From: Candidatus Omnitrophota bacterium
Lineage (GTDB): Bacteria; Hinthialibacterota; Hinthialibacteria; Hinthialibacterales; Hinthialibacteraceae
DNA: 44,784 nt
Assembly: GCA_003598175.1 (NCBI GenBank)
Contig: QZKN01000090.1
Coordinates: 1 to 44,784, forward strand
Direction of reading: 5' to 3'
Below, in pieces: positions 35,490-44,725 of this stretch. The notes under the pieces are model-generated. The model saw only the letters and a list, made by a program, of their open reading frames with translations. It was not told the DNA's origin and ran no database searches. The position numbers and the translations under genes are program-made. The stretch's first letter is position 1. Each line of letters begins with the position of its first letter.

Positions 35490-36805
35490 TTCATTGTACT
35501 CGCGCCCTGCCGTTCCTCATCTTGCTTGTAGGCGTATCCTGTCTCGGCCAAGATATTCAACGATTTCCGCCGCCTGATTTCGAGAGCGGGTATGAGTTTC
35601 CGGTCACGACAACTCCCGCTCCTCGCGCCGGGACGTTGAATTATTTGGATGTGGCGGTTCTTTTTATGGCGTTATCTCTGGCGTCGTATCTTGCCTTGAT
35701 CAAGCGCAGCCGCCAGGGAATTTTCGCACTCACGATTTTTTCCTTGCTTTATTTCGGTTTTTATCGGGAAGGATGCGTTTGTTCCATCGGCGCGATTCAG
35801 AACGTCACGCTGGCTCTTTTCGATCCATCCTATTCCGTGCCTTTTACGGTAGCGGTCTTTTTCTTTTTGCCGTTACTTTTTGCTCTCTTTTTTGGCCGCG
35901 TTTTCTGCGCGGGGGTATGCCCGTTGGGCGCGATTCAGGACATGATGCTGATCCGACCTGTCAAAATTCCCCACTGGCTGCTTCCTGCGTTGGGTTTGCT
36001 TGCATACCTTTATTTGGGCGTAGCGATTCTATTTGCCGCCACGGGCAGCGCTTTCATCATCTGTGAATACGATCCGTTCGTCACCTTTTTCCGCCTTGCC
36101 GGCAATCGGAACATCGTGATATTGGGAATCTCCCTGCTTGTCATCAGTCTTTTCGTCGGGCGGCCTTACTGCCTGTTTCTTTGTCCGTATGGCGTGCTTC
36201 TCCATCATTTTACTCGGCTGACTCAATGGCAAGTGACCGTTTCTCCGAACGAATGTCTGCAATGCCAGCTATGTGAAGAGGCCTGCCCCTTCGGAGCGAT
36301 TGATCCCCCCACTCCCAAAGGAATGCCCGCTCCCAACAAGCAGGATCGCTTCCGGCTTGTTTTTTTAATCCTACTCGTCCCCATCTTCATTGCAGTAGGG
36401 GGATGGGTCGCTTCTTTGGCGGCGGATTCTTTCTCACGGATGCATTTTACTGTCCGTTTGGCTGAACAAATCGCATGGGAAGATGCAAGCGAAGTGGATA
36501 AATTTACCGAAGCCAGCCAGGTGTTTCGCGACACGGGGCAACCGAAAGAAGCGCTTTTTCAGGAAGCCCGTCACGTGCGGGACCGATTCGTATTGGGCGC
36601 ATGGATTCTCGGCGGATTTCTCGGACTGGTCATCGCGGGGAAATTAATCGGATTATCGAGATATCGCATCCGCTCGGATTATGAAATCAATGCAACTGAT
36701 TGCCTCGCCTGTGGCCGCTGTTTTTCCTATTGTCCACAGGAAATCAAACGCAGGAGAAAGAGCAAATCCGCTCCGACAGTGCGACAGGAGGCGGGAAATG
36801 GATAA
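35486..36805 (+). CDS. NosR/NapH-type membrane polyferredoxin
   Basis: This 439-aa protein has about six to seven membrane segments. Between them lie the paired Cys motifs of the NosR/NapH/RdhC family, C141-x3-C145-P and C229-x3-C233-P, preceded by C97-x-C99. Soluble loops carry two 4Fe-4S motifs: C257-x2-C260-x2-C263-x3-C267-P and C406-x2-C409-x2-C412-x3-C416-P. Such proteins pass electrons from quinol to a periplasmic enzyme. The ATG at 35486 overlaps the ferredoxin stop (ATGA). No FMN-binding domain, as in NosR itself, is present, and no nitrous-oxide or dehalogenase gene is near. Confidence 0.85.
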   Translation: MIHCTRALPFLILLVGVSCLGQDIQRFPPPDFESGYEFPVTTTPAPRAGTLNYLDVAVLFMALSLASYLALIKRSRQGIFALTIFSLLYFGFYREGCVCSIGAIQNVTLALFDPSYSVPFTVAVFFFLPLLFALFFGRVFCAGVCPLGAIQDMMLIRPVKIPHWLLPALGLLAYLYLGVAILFAATGSAFIICEYDPFVTFFRLAGNRNIVILGISLLVISLFVGRPYCLFLCPYGVLLHHFTRLTQWQVTVSPNECLQCQLCEEACPFGAIDPPTPKGMPAPNKQDRFRLVFLILLVPIFIAVGGWVASLAADSFSRMHFTVRLAEQIAWEDASEVDKFTEASQVFRDTGQPKEALFQEARHVRDRFVLGAWILGGFLGLVIAGKLIGLSRYRIRSDYEINATDCLACGRCFSYCPQEIKRRRKSKSAPTVRQEAGNG

Positions 36806-38558
36806 AAAAGCAAAATCGATTCCATCCGGGAAGTTGATTTGGCATCCCACGATCGAAGGAATTGCCGCTGTATCCGGCATTTTTTCACTGATTGTCGCCG
36901 GATTGTTGATGATCAATTATGTCGCCGATCAGTCGGGTTTGCCGGAAAAAGAACTCATTTATTCCTCGCAGCTGGCAAAACAAAAAGCGCTGCTCACCCA
37001 GGATCCGCAAAATGAACAGTTGAAAAAGGAAATCCGCGCATTGGATTACGAACTGCGGCAGGACTTCTTTTGGCGGAAAACGTTCTCCGAAAAAGGCAAG
37101 CTGCTTCTCCTCGCGGGTATCGCGGTTTTCCTGCTGGCCATGAAAAAACTGGCGGATCTGCAGCGAAAACCGCATAAACCACAAACCGGTAGCCGGGAAC
37201 CGAATTTCGATGCGACAAAACGCAGGCAGGCGCGCCAGGCTGTTAGTTGGATGGGGCTGATTTTGACCGTCGGTATCCTGTCATTGGCGTTGGCGCCGAA
37301 ACTCGACATTCCCGCACTCCCATCCGATGATTCGGATGCAAGCGTGGTTTCTGTTCCGGAATATCCGACCGACGAAGAGATTCAACAGAACTGGCCGCGA
37401 TTTCGCGGCCCGGGGGGGCTGGGAATATCCATTCACGAGAGGGCGCCGACATCCTGGAATGGCGAAACCGGCGAGGGAATCCTGTGGAAGGCCGAAGTCC
37501 ACCTTCCGGGCGCAAATTCTCCCATTGCGTGGGGAGATCGCGTATTTATTTCCGGCGCGGACAAAAAAAATAAAGAAGTGTATTGTTATTCTCTGGAGTC
37601 GGGAGATCTCCTCTGGCGTAACCGTGTGGAGAATGTTCCCGGCAATCCGGGGGAAGTGCCTTCGATCATGGAAGACACAGGATATGCGGCGCCCACGATG
37701 GTCTGCGACGGAGCGAGAGTCTACGCCATTTTCGCCGACGGCGATTTGATTTGTTTCGATTTCAGCGGCAAGCGAATCTGGGCCAAAAATCTGGGCGCTC
37801 CGGACAATGTATACGGCTATGCGTCATCGCTCAGTTCGTATCGGAATCTGCTTCTGATCCAATACGATGGGGGAACCGAAGATGACGACCAATCTGTTCT
37901 CTATGCGTTGGAAGGGAAAACCGGCCAGGTCGTGTGGCAGGCGAAACGTCCCGTGGCCAATACCTGGACGTCGCCGATTCTCGCCGATACCGCCAATGGA
38001 AAACAATTCATCACCTGCTCGGAACCGTGGGTGATTGCTTATGAGCCTGAGACAGGAGCCGAACTGTGGCGCGCCAATCTGATGGGTACGGATTTAGCTC
38101 CCTCTCCCATCTTTGCGCGAGAAATGGCCTTCGTGATTCAACCCAATGAAACCCTGTTTGCCATTCGCTGCGACGGACGCGGCGATGTGACGGAAACGCA
38201 TGTGGCTTGGAAAAAAGATTGCCCCACTCCCGATATTTCCAGCCCGGTGAGCAACGGCGAATTCATTTTCCTGCTCGACGGCGCGGGAGTGTTGACCTGT
38301 TACGAAACCCAAAACGGAGAAATGGTCTGGGATCATCGATTCGATGATTTCTTCCTGACCTCTCCCAGCATTGCCGCCGGCTGGATCTATCTGGTGAGCG
38401 ACAACGGAAAAACGTATCGCGTCAAAGCGGCAAGAGAATTTGAACAAGCGGATTCCATATCCACTCTGGACGAGACGATCATGGCTTCACCGGCCTTTTT
38501 GGACGGTCGTATCATTATTCGCGGAGATAAGAATCTTTATTGCATCGGAAGCAACTAG
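36798..38558 (+). CDS. Membrane-anchored PQQ-like beta-propeller protein
   Basis: This 586-aa protein has three N-terminal membrane segments (about residues 21-41, 101-117 and 150-167) with a charged helical loop between the first two. The propeller begins near residue 198 with NWPRFRGPGGLG, and blades such as YSLESGDLLWRN, EGKTGQVVWQA and YEPETGAELWRA follow. The ATG at 36798 is used because AGGAGG lies about 10 nt before it, and it overlaps the previous gene by 8 nt. The layout suggests an anchored partner of the membrane polyferredoxin. Its ligand or cofactor is unknown. Confidence 0.85.
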   Translation: MDKKAKSIPSGKLIWHPTIEGIAAVSGIFSLIVAGLLMINYVADQSGLPEKELIYSSQLAKQKALLTQDPQNEQLKKEIRALDYELRQDFFWRKTFSEKGKLLLLAGIAVFLLAMKKLADLQRKPHKPQTGSREPNFDATKRRQARQAVSWMGLILTVGILSLALAPKLDIPALPSDDSDASVVSVPEYPTDEEIQQNWPRFRGPGGLGISIHERAPTSWNGETGEGILWKAEVHLPGANSPIAWGDRVFISGADKKNKEVYCYSLESGDLLWRNRVENVPGNPGEVPSIMEDTGYAAPTMVCDGARVYAIFADGDLICFDFSGKRIWAKNLGAPDNVYGYASSLSSYRNLLLIQYDGGTEDDDQSVLYALEGKTGQVVWQAKRPVANTWTSPILADTANGKQFITCSEPWVIAYEPETGAELWRANLMGTDLAPSPIFAREMAFVIQPNETLFAIRCDGRGDVTETHVAWKKDCPTPDISSPVSNGEFIFLLDGAGVLTCYETQNGEMVWDHRFDDFFLTSPSIAAGWIYLVSDNGKTYRVKAAREFEQADSISTLDETIMASPAFLDGRIIIRGDKNLYCIGSN

Positions 38559-38585
38559 AATTCATACCATATAAAGGAGATTTTA

Positions 38586-39899
38586 ATGAAGAAGAAAACC
38601 GTTTTATCCATGTTCCTCGTGATAGCCGTCTGCACATCTGCTATCGGCGAAACCAATTGGCCGCATTATTTGGGACCGAACAGAAACGCCACCTCCGACG
38701 AAACCGGCTTGTTGCGGGAATGGCCCGAGAGCGGTCCGAAAGTCGTCTGGAGTTTTCCTCTGGGCGCGGGGTATGGCGCGCCGGCGGTTGTAGACGGTAA
38801 GGTTTACATCCTGGATAATGTTAACAATCAACAGGATATATTGCGCTGCCTTGATCTGGAAACCGGCAGGGAAGAATGGAATTTTGCCTATGATGCGCCC
38901 GGCCGATTCGGGCATCCCGGTTCCCGCTCCGTCCCCACGGTCGATAAGGAACGGATTTACACCTGCGGACCGCAGGGCGATATTTACTGCGTAGACAAGA
39001 CAACGTATAAACCCATTTGGAACAAGAGTCTTCGGGAAGGTTTCGGACCGGCGGCTTCGCTGAATTGGGGATTTGGTCAGAATCCTTTACTCAACGAAAA
39101 TATGCTGATCATCGCGCCGATGACTTCGGAAACGGGGGTAGCCGCGCTCAATCCGGAAACCGGCGACGTGATATGGAAAACGCCGCCCCTCTCCGGCGGC
39201 CCCGGCTATGTATCGCCGACGGTGATCAACATCGACGGGGAATACCAGATTGTCATGATCAATGCCGCCAGTAGAGGCTCGCGAGGGCGGAGAGGAACTC
39301 CTTCGAGCAGTCAGCAATCGGATACAACAACCATTGGCACGATGGTGGGATTGAATCCGAAAACAGGCGCGCCGTTGTGGAAATACGACGGTTGGCAGTG
39401 CGGAATCCCGATTCCCAATGTGGCGACCCTCGGCGATGGTCGGTTATTTATCACAGGCGGTTACCAGGCCGGATCGGCGATGATTCGCGTTTCGAAAAAA
39501 GATCAAACCTATCAAGTCGAAGAATTATATAAAACGAGTGAATTTGGCCTGCACGTTCACCCGCCCGCACTGTACAAAGACCATTTCTACGGCCATTGCA
39601 CCACCAATGAAACCCGCGACGGCATGGTTTGTATGACGGTAGACGGAAAAGTACTGTGGAAAACGGGGAATTCTCCGCTTTTCGACAAAGGGGGAATGCT
39701 TCTTGTCGACGGATTGATCATCACCACGGACGGAAATAAAGGGTATCTCTACCTGATCGATCCGACGCCGGAAGGATTCAAACCGCTGGCGCAAGCAAAA
39801 ATGCTCGAACCGGGCGAAAACTGGGCTCCCCTGACGCTGGTCGACGGCAAACTGCTGATTCGCGACCAGACACAAATCAAGTGCGTCCTGGTGAAGTGA
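38586..39899 (+). CDS. Exported PQQ-like beta-propeller protein
   Basis: This 437-aa protein has a signal peptide (about residues 1-21), then NWPHYLGPNRNA at the head of the propeller. Blade motifs include LDLETGREEWNF, LNPETGDVIWKT and LNPKTGAPLWKY. A low-complexity insert rich in Ser and Arg (SRGSRGRRGTPSSS) sits in one loop. It is 27 nt after the anchored paralogue, with a strong AAAGGAG before its ATG. Close likeness to the three other propellers suggests tandem duplication. Confidence 0.85.
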   Translation: MKKKTVLSMFLVIAVCTSAIGETNWPHYLGPNRNATSDETGLLREWPESGPKVVWSFPLGAGYGAPAVVDGKVYILDNVNNQQDILRCLDLETGREEWNFAYDAPGRFGHPGSRSVPTVDKERIYTCGPQGDIYCVDKTTYKPIWNKSLREGFGPAASLNWGFGQNPLLNENMLIIAPMTSETGVAALNPETGDVIWKTPPLSGGPGYVSPTVINIDGEYQIVMINAASRGSRGRRGTPSSSQQSDTTTIGTMVGLNPKTGAPLWKYDGWQCGIPIPNVATLGDGRLFITGGYQAGSAMIRVSKKDQTYQVEELYKTSEFGLHVHPPALYKDHFYGHCTTNETRDGMVCMTVDGKVLWKTGNSPLFDKGGMLLVDGLIITTDGNKGYLYLIDPTPEGFKPLAQAKMLEPGENWAPLTLVDGKLLIRDQTQIKCVLVK

Positions 39900-39942
39900 T
39901 TTCAACCGGATTTCGTGTAAGAATTGAAATCGATTGGATACC

Positions 39943-41334
39943 ATGAAAGAATCCGTAATCGGCAAAATTGTTGTCATTGTGCTTGCGGTAACGGGCCTTG
40001 TTTCCCTATACGATTGGCTCGTTACGGCCCCCCCCTTTATGCTGGAGGAGCGCGTCCCCGGCATGGACAAAGCCGACCTGGCAGCCGTTCCGGAAGGCAG
40101 CCGATTCGGACCGGACGGCGAACTGATCCGATCGGCAGGCGTCCCGGCGGAATTCAAGGGCGCATGGCCCTGTTTTCGCGGCAAGGATCTGGACAACATC
40201 AGCAAGGATCAATTTACCCCGATTCCGTCGGGTAGCGGCTTTCCTCTCTGTTGGGCGATCGAGGTAGGCGAAGGATTCGCCGGCGCGGTGATCCTCGACG
40301 GGTGCGTCTATATGCTGGATTACGACCGAGAAAAACAGGCGGATGCCCTGCGCTGTCTTTCCCTGGCGGACGGCGCGGAAATCTGGCGCTATTCCTATCC
40401 GGTCAGCATCAAGCGCAATCACGGCATGAGCCGGACAATCCCTTATGTGACCGACGATTTTGTGGTCGCCATCGGTCCCAAATGCCACGTGACCTGTTTG
40501 CATTCGCAAACCGGCGATAAAAAGTGGAGTCTGGATCTGGTCTATGCCTATAACGCCGAAGTGCCGCCGTGGTACGCCGGACAATGTCCGCTGGTCGATC
40601 AAGGCCGAGTGATTCTCGCCCCGGGCGGCACGGCGCTGATCATTGCCGTTGACAGCGACACCGGCGAGACGATTTGGGAAACGCCCAATCCCCATGATTG
40701 GAAAATGACCCATTCTTCCGTCATGCCGATGGATTTTCACGGAAAACGAACCTATGTCTACTGCGCCGGCGGCGGCGTCGTGGGCGTTTCCGCGGAGGAT
40801 GGCCGTATTGTATGGGAATATCCGGGCTGGAAGATCAACATCGCCAACGTGCCATCCCCTTTAATTATCGGCGAAGATCGAATATTTCTCAGCGGCGGGT
40901 ATAATGCGGGCAGCGTCATGCTGCGGTTGGAGGAAAAAGAAGGACAAATCACTCCAACCGTGCTTTTCCGCATGGAGCCCGAACGTTTCGGCTCCACCCA
41001 ACACACACCGATTCTCTACGAAGGGCATATCTACGGCGTCCGGCCGGACGGCCAGTTGGTCTGCTTCGATCCGGATGGAAATGAAAAATGGACCAGCACC
41101 GGCGCCAATAAATTCGGATTGGGGCCATACATGATCGCTGGCTCCATGATTTATGTCATGAACGACACGGGGCTGTTAAGCCGCGTGGAAGCGACGTCCG
41201 AGGCGTTTCGGCTGGTGGATCAAACTCAACTGTTGCAAGGGCATGATTCGTGGACGCCGATCGCTTTTGCTTCCGGTCGCATGATTCTTCGCGACTTGAC
41301 CAGGATGATTTGCGTGGAAGCCGCCGTCAAATAA
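39943..41334 (+). CDS. Membrane-anchored PQQ-like beta-propeller protein
   Basis: This 463-aa protein has one N-terminal membrane segment (about residues 7-24) without an obvious cleavage site, a spacer of about 50 residues, and a propeller that begins at residue 75 with WPCFRGKDLDN. Blades such as LSLADGAEIWRY and VDSDTGETIWET follow. It shares the block RNHGMSRTIPYV with equivalent blocks in the two exported paralogues. The ATG at 39943 is used; the ribosome-binding site is weak. It lies 43 nt after its paralogue. Confidence 0.85.
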   Translation: MKESVIGKIVVIVLAVTGLVSLYDWLVTAPPFMLEERVPGMDKADLAAVPEGSRFGPDGELIRSAGVPAEFKGAWPCFRGKDLDNISKDQFTPIPSGSGFPLCWAIEVGEGFAGAVILDGCVYMLDYDREKQADALRCLSLADGAEIWRYSYPVSIKRNHGMSRTIPYVTDDFVVAIGPKCHVTCLHSQTGDKKWSLDLVYAYNAEVPPWYAGQCPLVDQGRVILAPGGTALIIAVDSDTGETIWETPNPHDWKMTHSSVMPMDFHGKRTYVYCAGGGVVGVSAEDGRIVWEYPGWKINIANVPSPLIIGEDRIFLSGGYNAGSVMLRLEEKEGQITPTVLFRMEPERFGSTQHTPILYEGHIYGVRPDGQLVCFDPDGNEKWTSTGANKFGLGPYMIAGSMIYVMNDTGLLSRVEATSEAFRLVDQTQLLQGHDSWTPIAFASGRMILRDLTRMICVEAAVK

Positions 41335-41360
41335 CGCATACGGCTGAAAAAGGCAAGAAA

Positions 41361-42374
41361 ATGAAACCGGCAGGCTATTCGGCTTCTCAATGGCTGATCG
41401 GCGTCATACTGACCATCGCCATAATCTGTTCGATCCTGGCAATTGTTTTACCGGTATTTTTGAAGGAAAAGAAAACAGGATCGGGTTTACAAAGTGATAT
41501 TGAACGCTTGCGCAGGACCGATCCCCTTTTGATTCGTTACGATGAGTTGAAGCCTTCGATCAAAACGGATTTGAAATGGGCGCGTAACATCGCCGTGAGC
41601 TCCGACGACCGCGTGATTGTAACCGGCGGCAGGGCTATGCGTGTATATGACTCAGCCGGACAAAAACTCGCTCTCGAAATCGAGACGGAGCAGGAAATCT
41701 CCGCCATCGCGGTAGCAGATGACGGCTCTCTTTACCTTGGCGTCGGCGATCACATCAAAATGTTCGATTCATCCGGCCGTTTGCTGAACCGTTGGGAAAG
41801 CGTGGGACCCAAAGCGGTTTTGACTTCCATCGGTATATCCAACGATGACGTCTTCGTCGCCGATGCGGGAAATCGGACCATACACCGCTACAACATTTCC
41901 GGCGAAAAACGGGCGTCGTTTGGGGATTTTATAATCCCCAGTTTCTATTTCGATCTGGCCATTTCCGCCGACGGCCTGCTGTATGCAGCCAATACGGGCG
42001 AACACCGCATCGAAACGTATGATTTGGATGGGAATCTCATTTCCTGGTGGGGCGTATTTTCCAACGAAGATCCCAAAGGCTTTTGCGGATGCTGCAATCC
42101 CGTAAATTTTGCACTTCTTCCAAACGAGGAAGGATTTATCACATGCGAAAAGGGAATCGCGCGGGTCAAAATTTATGATAAGGAAGGCAATTTTGAGGGA
42201 TTCGTAGCCGGCGCGGAACAATTCAAGCAATATGACAGCATTTATGGCATCCCCGAAGATCGCTATAACCCCGTCGGATTGGATGTGGCTGTCGATTCCA
42301 AAGGCCGTGTGATGGTTCTTGATCCCGCAACGGCGGAAGTGCGCATATTTCAACGAAAAACCGACGATTTATAA
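41361..42374 (+). CDS. Membrane-anchored NHL-type beta-propeller protein
   Basis: This 337-aa protein has one N-terminal membrane segment (about residues 10-33) and NHL-like blades (VFVADAGNRTIHRYNISGEK, LLYAANTGEHRIETYDLDGN). One loop holds a dense Cys motif, G241-less form FCGCCNPVNF with C242, C244 and C245, which may bind a metal or cluster. It is the last gene of the run that begins at 34697, 26 nt after the previous gene. Its end overlaps the convergent HAD gene by 6 bp. Its task, perhaps docking of a partner, is unknown. Confidence 0.8.
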   Translation: MKPAGYSASQWLIGVILTIAIICSILAIVLPVFLKEKKTGSGLQSDIERLRRTDPLLIRYDELKPSIKTDLKWARNIAVSSDDRVIVTGGRAMRVYDSAGQKLALEIETEQEISAIAVADDGSLYLGVGDHIKMFDSSGRLLNRWESVGPKAVLTSIGISNDDVFVADAGNRTIHRYNISGEKRASFGDFIIPSFYFDLAISADGLLYAANTGEHRIETYDLDGNLISWWGVFSNEDPKGFCGCCNPVNFALLPNEEGFITCEKGIARVKIYDKEGNFEGFVAGAEQFKQYDSIYGIPEDRYNPVGLDVAVDSKGRVMVLDPATAEVRIFQRKTDDL

Positions 42375-43028
42375 TTTCTGGACATCAAAATCCGACAAAT
42401 CGGATAAAACCAAATCAGCGATTGACATATCCTGATCCGGCGCGCCGTTCCGTTTTAAGCCGACACAAATCATCCCGGCGGCTTTCGCCGCCTGCACACC
42501 GGCGGATGAATCTTCAAAAACCAGGCAATGCGCGGGAGATTGGCCGACTTTTTCCGCCGCCATAAGGTAGCAGGCGGGATGGGGTTTGCCCGGATGATAA
42601 TCTTCCGCGCCGAGAAAAAAACGGATGTGGGGAGCAATCCCCATAAGGCCGACCGCTTCCTCGATGTCGCGCCGCGATGAGCCGGAAACAATGGCGGTGG
42701 GGTGCTCGCGCGACAATGACTTCAGCAGATCGATCGATCCGGTCAAACGAATATCCCGCTCTCCTCGCAATTCCGTAAAATGGCGATAAATCACCGCTTT
42801 CATCGCCTCGATCGAGGGATAAACGTCCGGAAAACGCCGAATCGCGCCGGCGTATACGTCCGGCCAGCTGATCCCGTAAACGAGTTCGGTAATTTCCTCA
42901 TCACTCAAAAAACAGCGCCGATCCGCCAGCGCCTGTCTGACCGCCTCGACGTAGAGGACTTCGGTGTCCATCAACGTGCCGTCCAGGTCAAAAAAGAAGG
43001 CGCGGATATCATGATTATTGCTTCTCAT
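42369..43028 (-). CDS. HAD-family phosphatase or phosphomutase
   Basis: This 219-aa protein is a HAD-superfamily hydrolase of the beta-phosphoglucomutase type. Motif I is FFFDLDGTLMDTE with nucleophile D14 and D16. Motif II is AIVSGSS, the motif III Lys is near GKPHPACYL, and motif IV is LVFEDSSAGVQAAKAAGM. The helical cap lies between motifs I and II. Members act on sugar phosphates in the cytoplasm. It is transcribed alone, towards the NHL gene, and its own substrate cannot be told. Confidence 0.9.
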   Translation of the reverse strand: MRSNNHDIRAFFFDLDGTLMDTEVLYVEAVRQALADRRCFLSDEEITELVYGISWPDVYAGAIRRFPDVYPSIEAMKAVIYRHFTELRGERDIRLTGSIDLLKSLSREHPTAIVSGSSRRDIEEAVGLMGIAPHIRFFLGAEDYHPGKPHPACYLMAAEKVGQSPAHCLVFEDSSAGVQAAKAAGMICVGLKRNGAPDQDMSIADLVLSDLSDFDVQKL

Positions 43029-43057
43029 CTTATTACAATACCTTTATAAATTACAAC

Positions 43058-43118
43058 GTGGGTAGAGCAGACGTCCCCGCCTGCGTTGTTCGTGCAAGCG
43101 AGGACGCTTGCTCTACCC
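43058..43118. repeat. ~60-bp hairpin repeat, family 2, copy 3
   Basis: Arms gggtagagcagacgtccccg and gcgaggacgcttgctctaccc pair with a few mismatches around a short centre. It is more diverged than the copies at 7116 and 23118. It lies 30 bp upstream of the HAD gene start. Confidence 0.8.
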
Positions 43119-43182
43119 GTGGGTTAACCGAAGATCGTATTTTCACTTCACATAGCGACCATACGATCATGGGAGTAATGAG

Positions 43183-43240
43183 CGTAACACCGGCATCCTG
43201 CCGGCATTACCGGAATTGCCGCCGAGACGGCGGCGTTACG
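43183..43240. repeat. Inverted repeat touching the end of the aminotransferase gene
   Basis: The outer arms cgtaac and gttacg enclose two small hairpins, ccggcatcctgccgg and ccgccgagacggcgg. The right end supplies the stop codon of the aminotransferase gene at 43236-43238. The ccgccg/cggcgg word also occurs in the dyad at 7208. Confidence 0.6.
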
Positions 43241-44426
43241 ATGCGGCGCAAGCGTGCAAAAATCGATCGGCCGCTTGTTTGATTTCCTCATCGGTGGAAT
43301 TGATATCGATGCCGAATGCAGATCCGAGACCGGCGTCGACGACGCCGACGCTGAGATTGATGGAACGTTTCAAGAGATTGTCCGTGCGGGGAAAATCGCC
43401 CAACGCGCCCGGCTGGCCGACGGATTGGAGATAACGGACGATTTGATCCATATTCGAATACACGTGCCAGCCGCTGTCGTCCACGGTGGTGGTTCCGAGC
43501 GCCTGGCTGACCTTTGCCGCCTTTTCCCGGCTGTCGAAAATCACGGTCAAGAGCGTTCCACAATCGCCGTCGGGATCATTCAGCGTCCGGAAATGGTAGC
43601 CGGGGCCGCCGGTGATCAGTTCCTTGAATTTCCGTTTTTTCTCGCGCAAGGTGGCAATGATTTTGTCCAGCTTTCGCAGCTGCGCCAGCGCGAATGCGCC
43701 GGTGAGTTCGTTGATGCGGAAATTCAAACCTAAAATGCTGGGCGAAATGATAGCCAGGCGGCCGCCCTGTTTTTTGTAGCCTTGATCCTGCATTGAGAAT
43801 GCGCGTTGATAATGCTCATCGTTATTCGTAATAAGCATCCCGCCGTCGCCCGCGGTTATGGTTTTGAAAATGTTGAGCGAATAGCCGCCGAGTTCACCGA
43901 ACGTACCGACTTTTTTGCCGTGATACGAAGCGCCGCAAGCCTGGCAGCAATCTTCCACCACCGGCAATCCGTGTTTATTGGCGATATCCATGATCGCGTC
44001 CATCGCGCAGGGATTGCCGAGGATGTGCACGGGCATGATGGCTTTGGTTTTGGGCGTGATGCGGCGTTCGATGTCAGCGGGATCGATGCAAAGGCTTTCA
44101 TCGATTTCGGCCAGAACCGGAACCGCGCCGAGAAAGATGGGCGCGCCGAACGAGGCGATGAAGGTATAGGTGGGGATAATGATCTCATCGCCGGGTTTGA
44201 CGCCGATCGTGTTGAGCGAAATCAGCAATGTGCTGGTTCCCGAGCTGGTCGCCACACAATACTTCGCCCCGCAATATTGGGCGAACTCTTTTTCCAACGT
44301 TAAAACCTTCTGTTTGAAACGCGGATCGTCGAGATCGCCGTAGCGATTGACGTGACCGCTTTCAAGAACGTCGAGCACTTCCTTTTTTTCCTCTTCACCG
44401 ATCCAATATGCGCCGGGTCCGGGCAT
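43236..44426 (-). CDS. DegT/DnrJ/EryC1/StrS-family aminotransferase
   Basis: This 396-aa PLP enzyme fits the family of sugar aminotransferases used to make amino-sugars for surface glycans and antibiotics. Marks are ATSSGTSTLLISL (phosphate site), D159 in LPVVEDCCQACGA, and K188 in NIFKTITAGDGG as the PLP lysine. Its length is normal. It normally makes a 3- or 4-amino sugar nucleotide, but may be an enzyme of another sugar pathway. It is transcribed away from the right-end repeat. Its last codons run into an inverted repeat. Confidence 0.9.
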   Translation of the reverse strand: MPGPGAYWIGEEEKKEVLDVLESGHVNRYGDLDDPRFKQKVLTLEKEFAQYCGAKYCVATSSGTSTLLISLNTIGVKPGDEIIIPTYTFIASFGAPIFLGAVPVLAEIDESLCIDPADIERRITPKTKAIMPVHILGNPCAMDAIMDIANKHGLPVVEDCCQACGASYHGKKVGTFGELGGYSLNIFKTITAGDGGMLITNNDEHYQRAFSMQDQGYKKQGGRLAIISPSILGLNFRINELTGAFALAQLRKLDKIIATLREKKRKFKELITGGPGYHFRTLNDPDGDCGTLLTVIFDSREKAAKVSQALGTTTVDDSGWHVYSNMDQIVRYLQSVGQPGALGDFPRTDNLLKRSINLSVGVVDAGLGSAFGIDINSTDEEIKQAADRFLHACAAS

Positions 44427-44542
44427 GGATGTAATCCGCCTTTCCGTTAAATATAGTGATCACTTACTATTAACTCACCTTTCACACATACTCCTCATCA
44501 AAGGCTGAGTTTCACTCATATTTTTTGATATTGTCTTTGTCT

Positions 44543-44725
44543 TATACCTCAACGGGGTTATAGCCCCTGGTTACGATTGTATATAAGCATGTCAACCCTG
44601 CAAAGGCGAAATAACAAGCCAGCCTACAAACATTCTTCCGCCCTTTCAGGGCTTGGGAATCCATCACAATCACTTATCCAGGGGCGTTGCCCACTGGCTT
44701 TCCTCTTAAACCCCGTTGGGGTTAG
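44543..44725. repeat. Copy E of the ~200-bp palindromic repeat family
   Basis: The ends are tacctcaacggggtta and aaccccgttggggtt, with ccctttcagggct and ccaggggcgttgcccactggc inside. The left inner block is shortened: the gccagcgggcaacg word is reduced to tagcccctgg. It lies upstream of the aminotransferase gene at the right edge of the window. Confidence 0.85.

Noticed and set aside
36798..41334. PQQ-dependent dehydrogenase activity for the propellers
   Set aside because: The blade motifs show the fold only; I cannot see the ligand set of true quinoprotein dehydrogenases, such as the disulfide of adjacent cysteines.
7774..44725. Insertion sequences or MITEs for the palindromic repeats
   Set aside because: No transposase, no terminal inverted repeats of a known IS and no clear target duplications for the 200-bp family, so the mobile nature is unproven.
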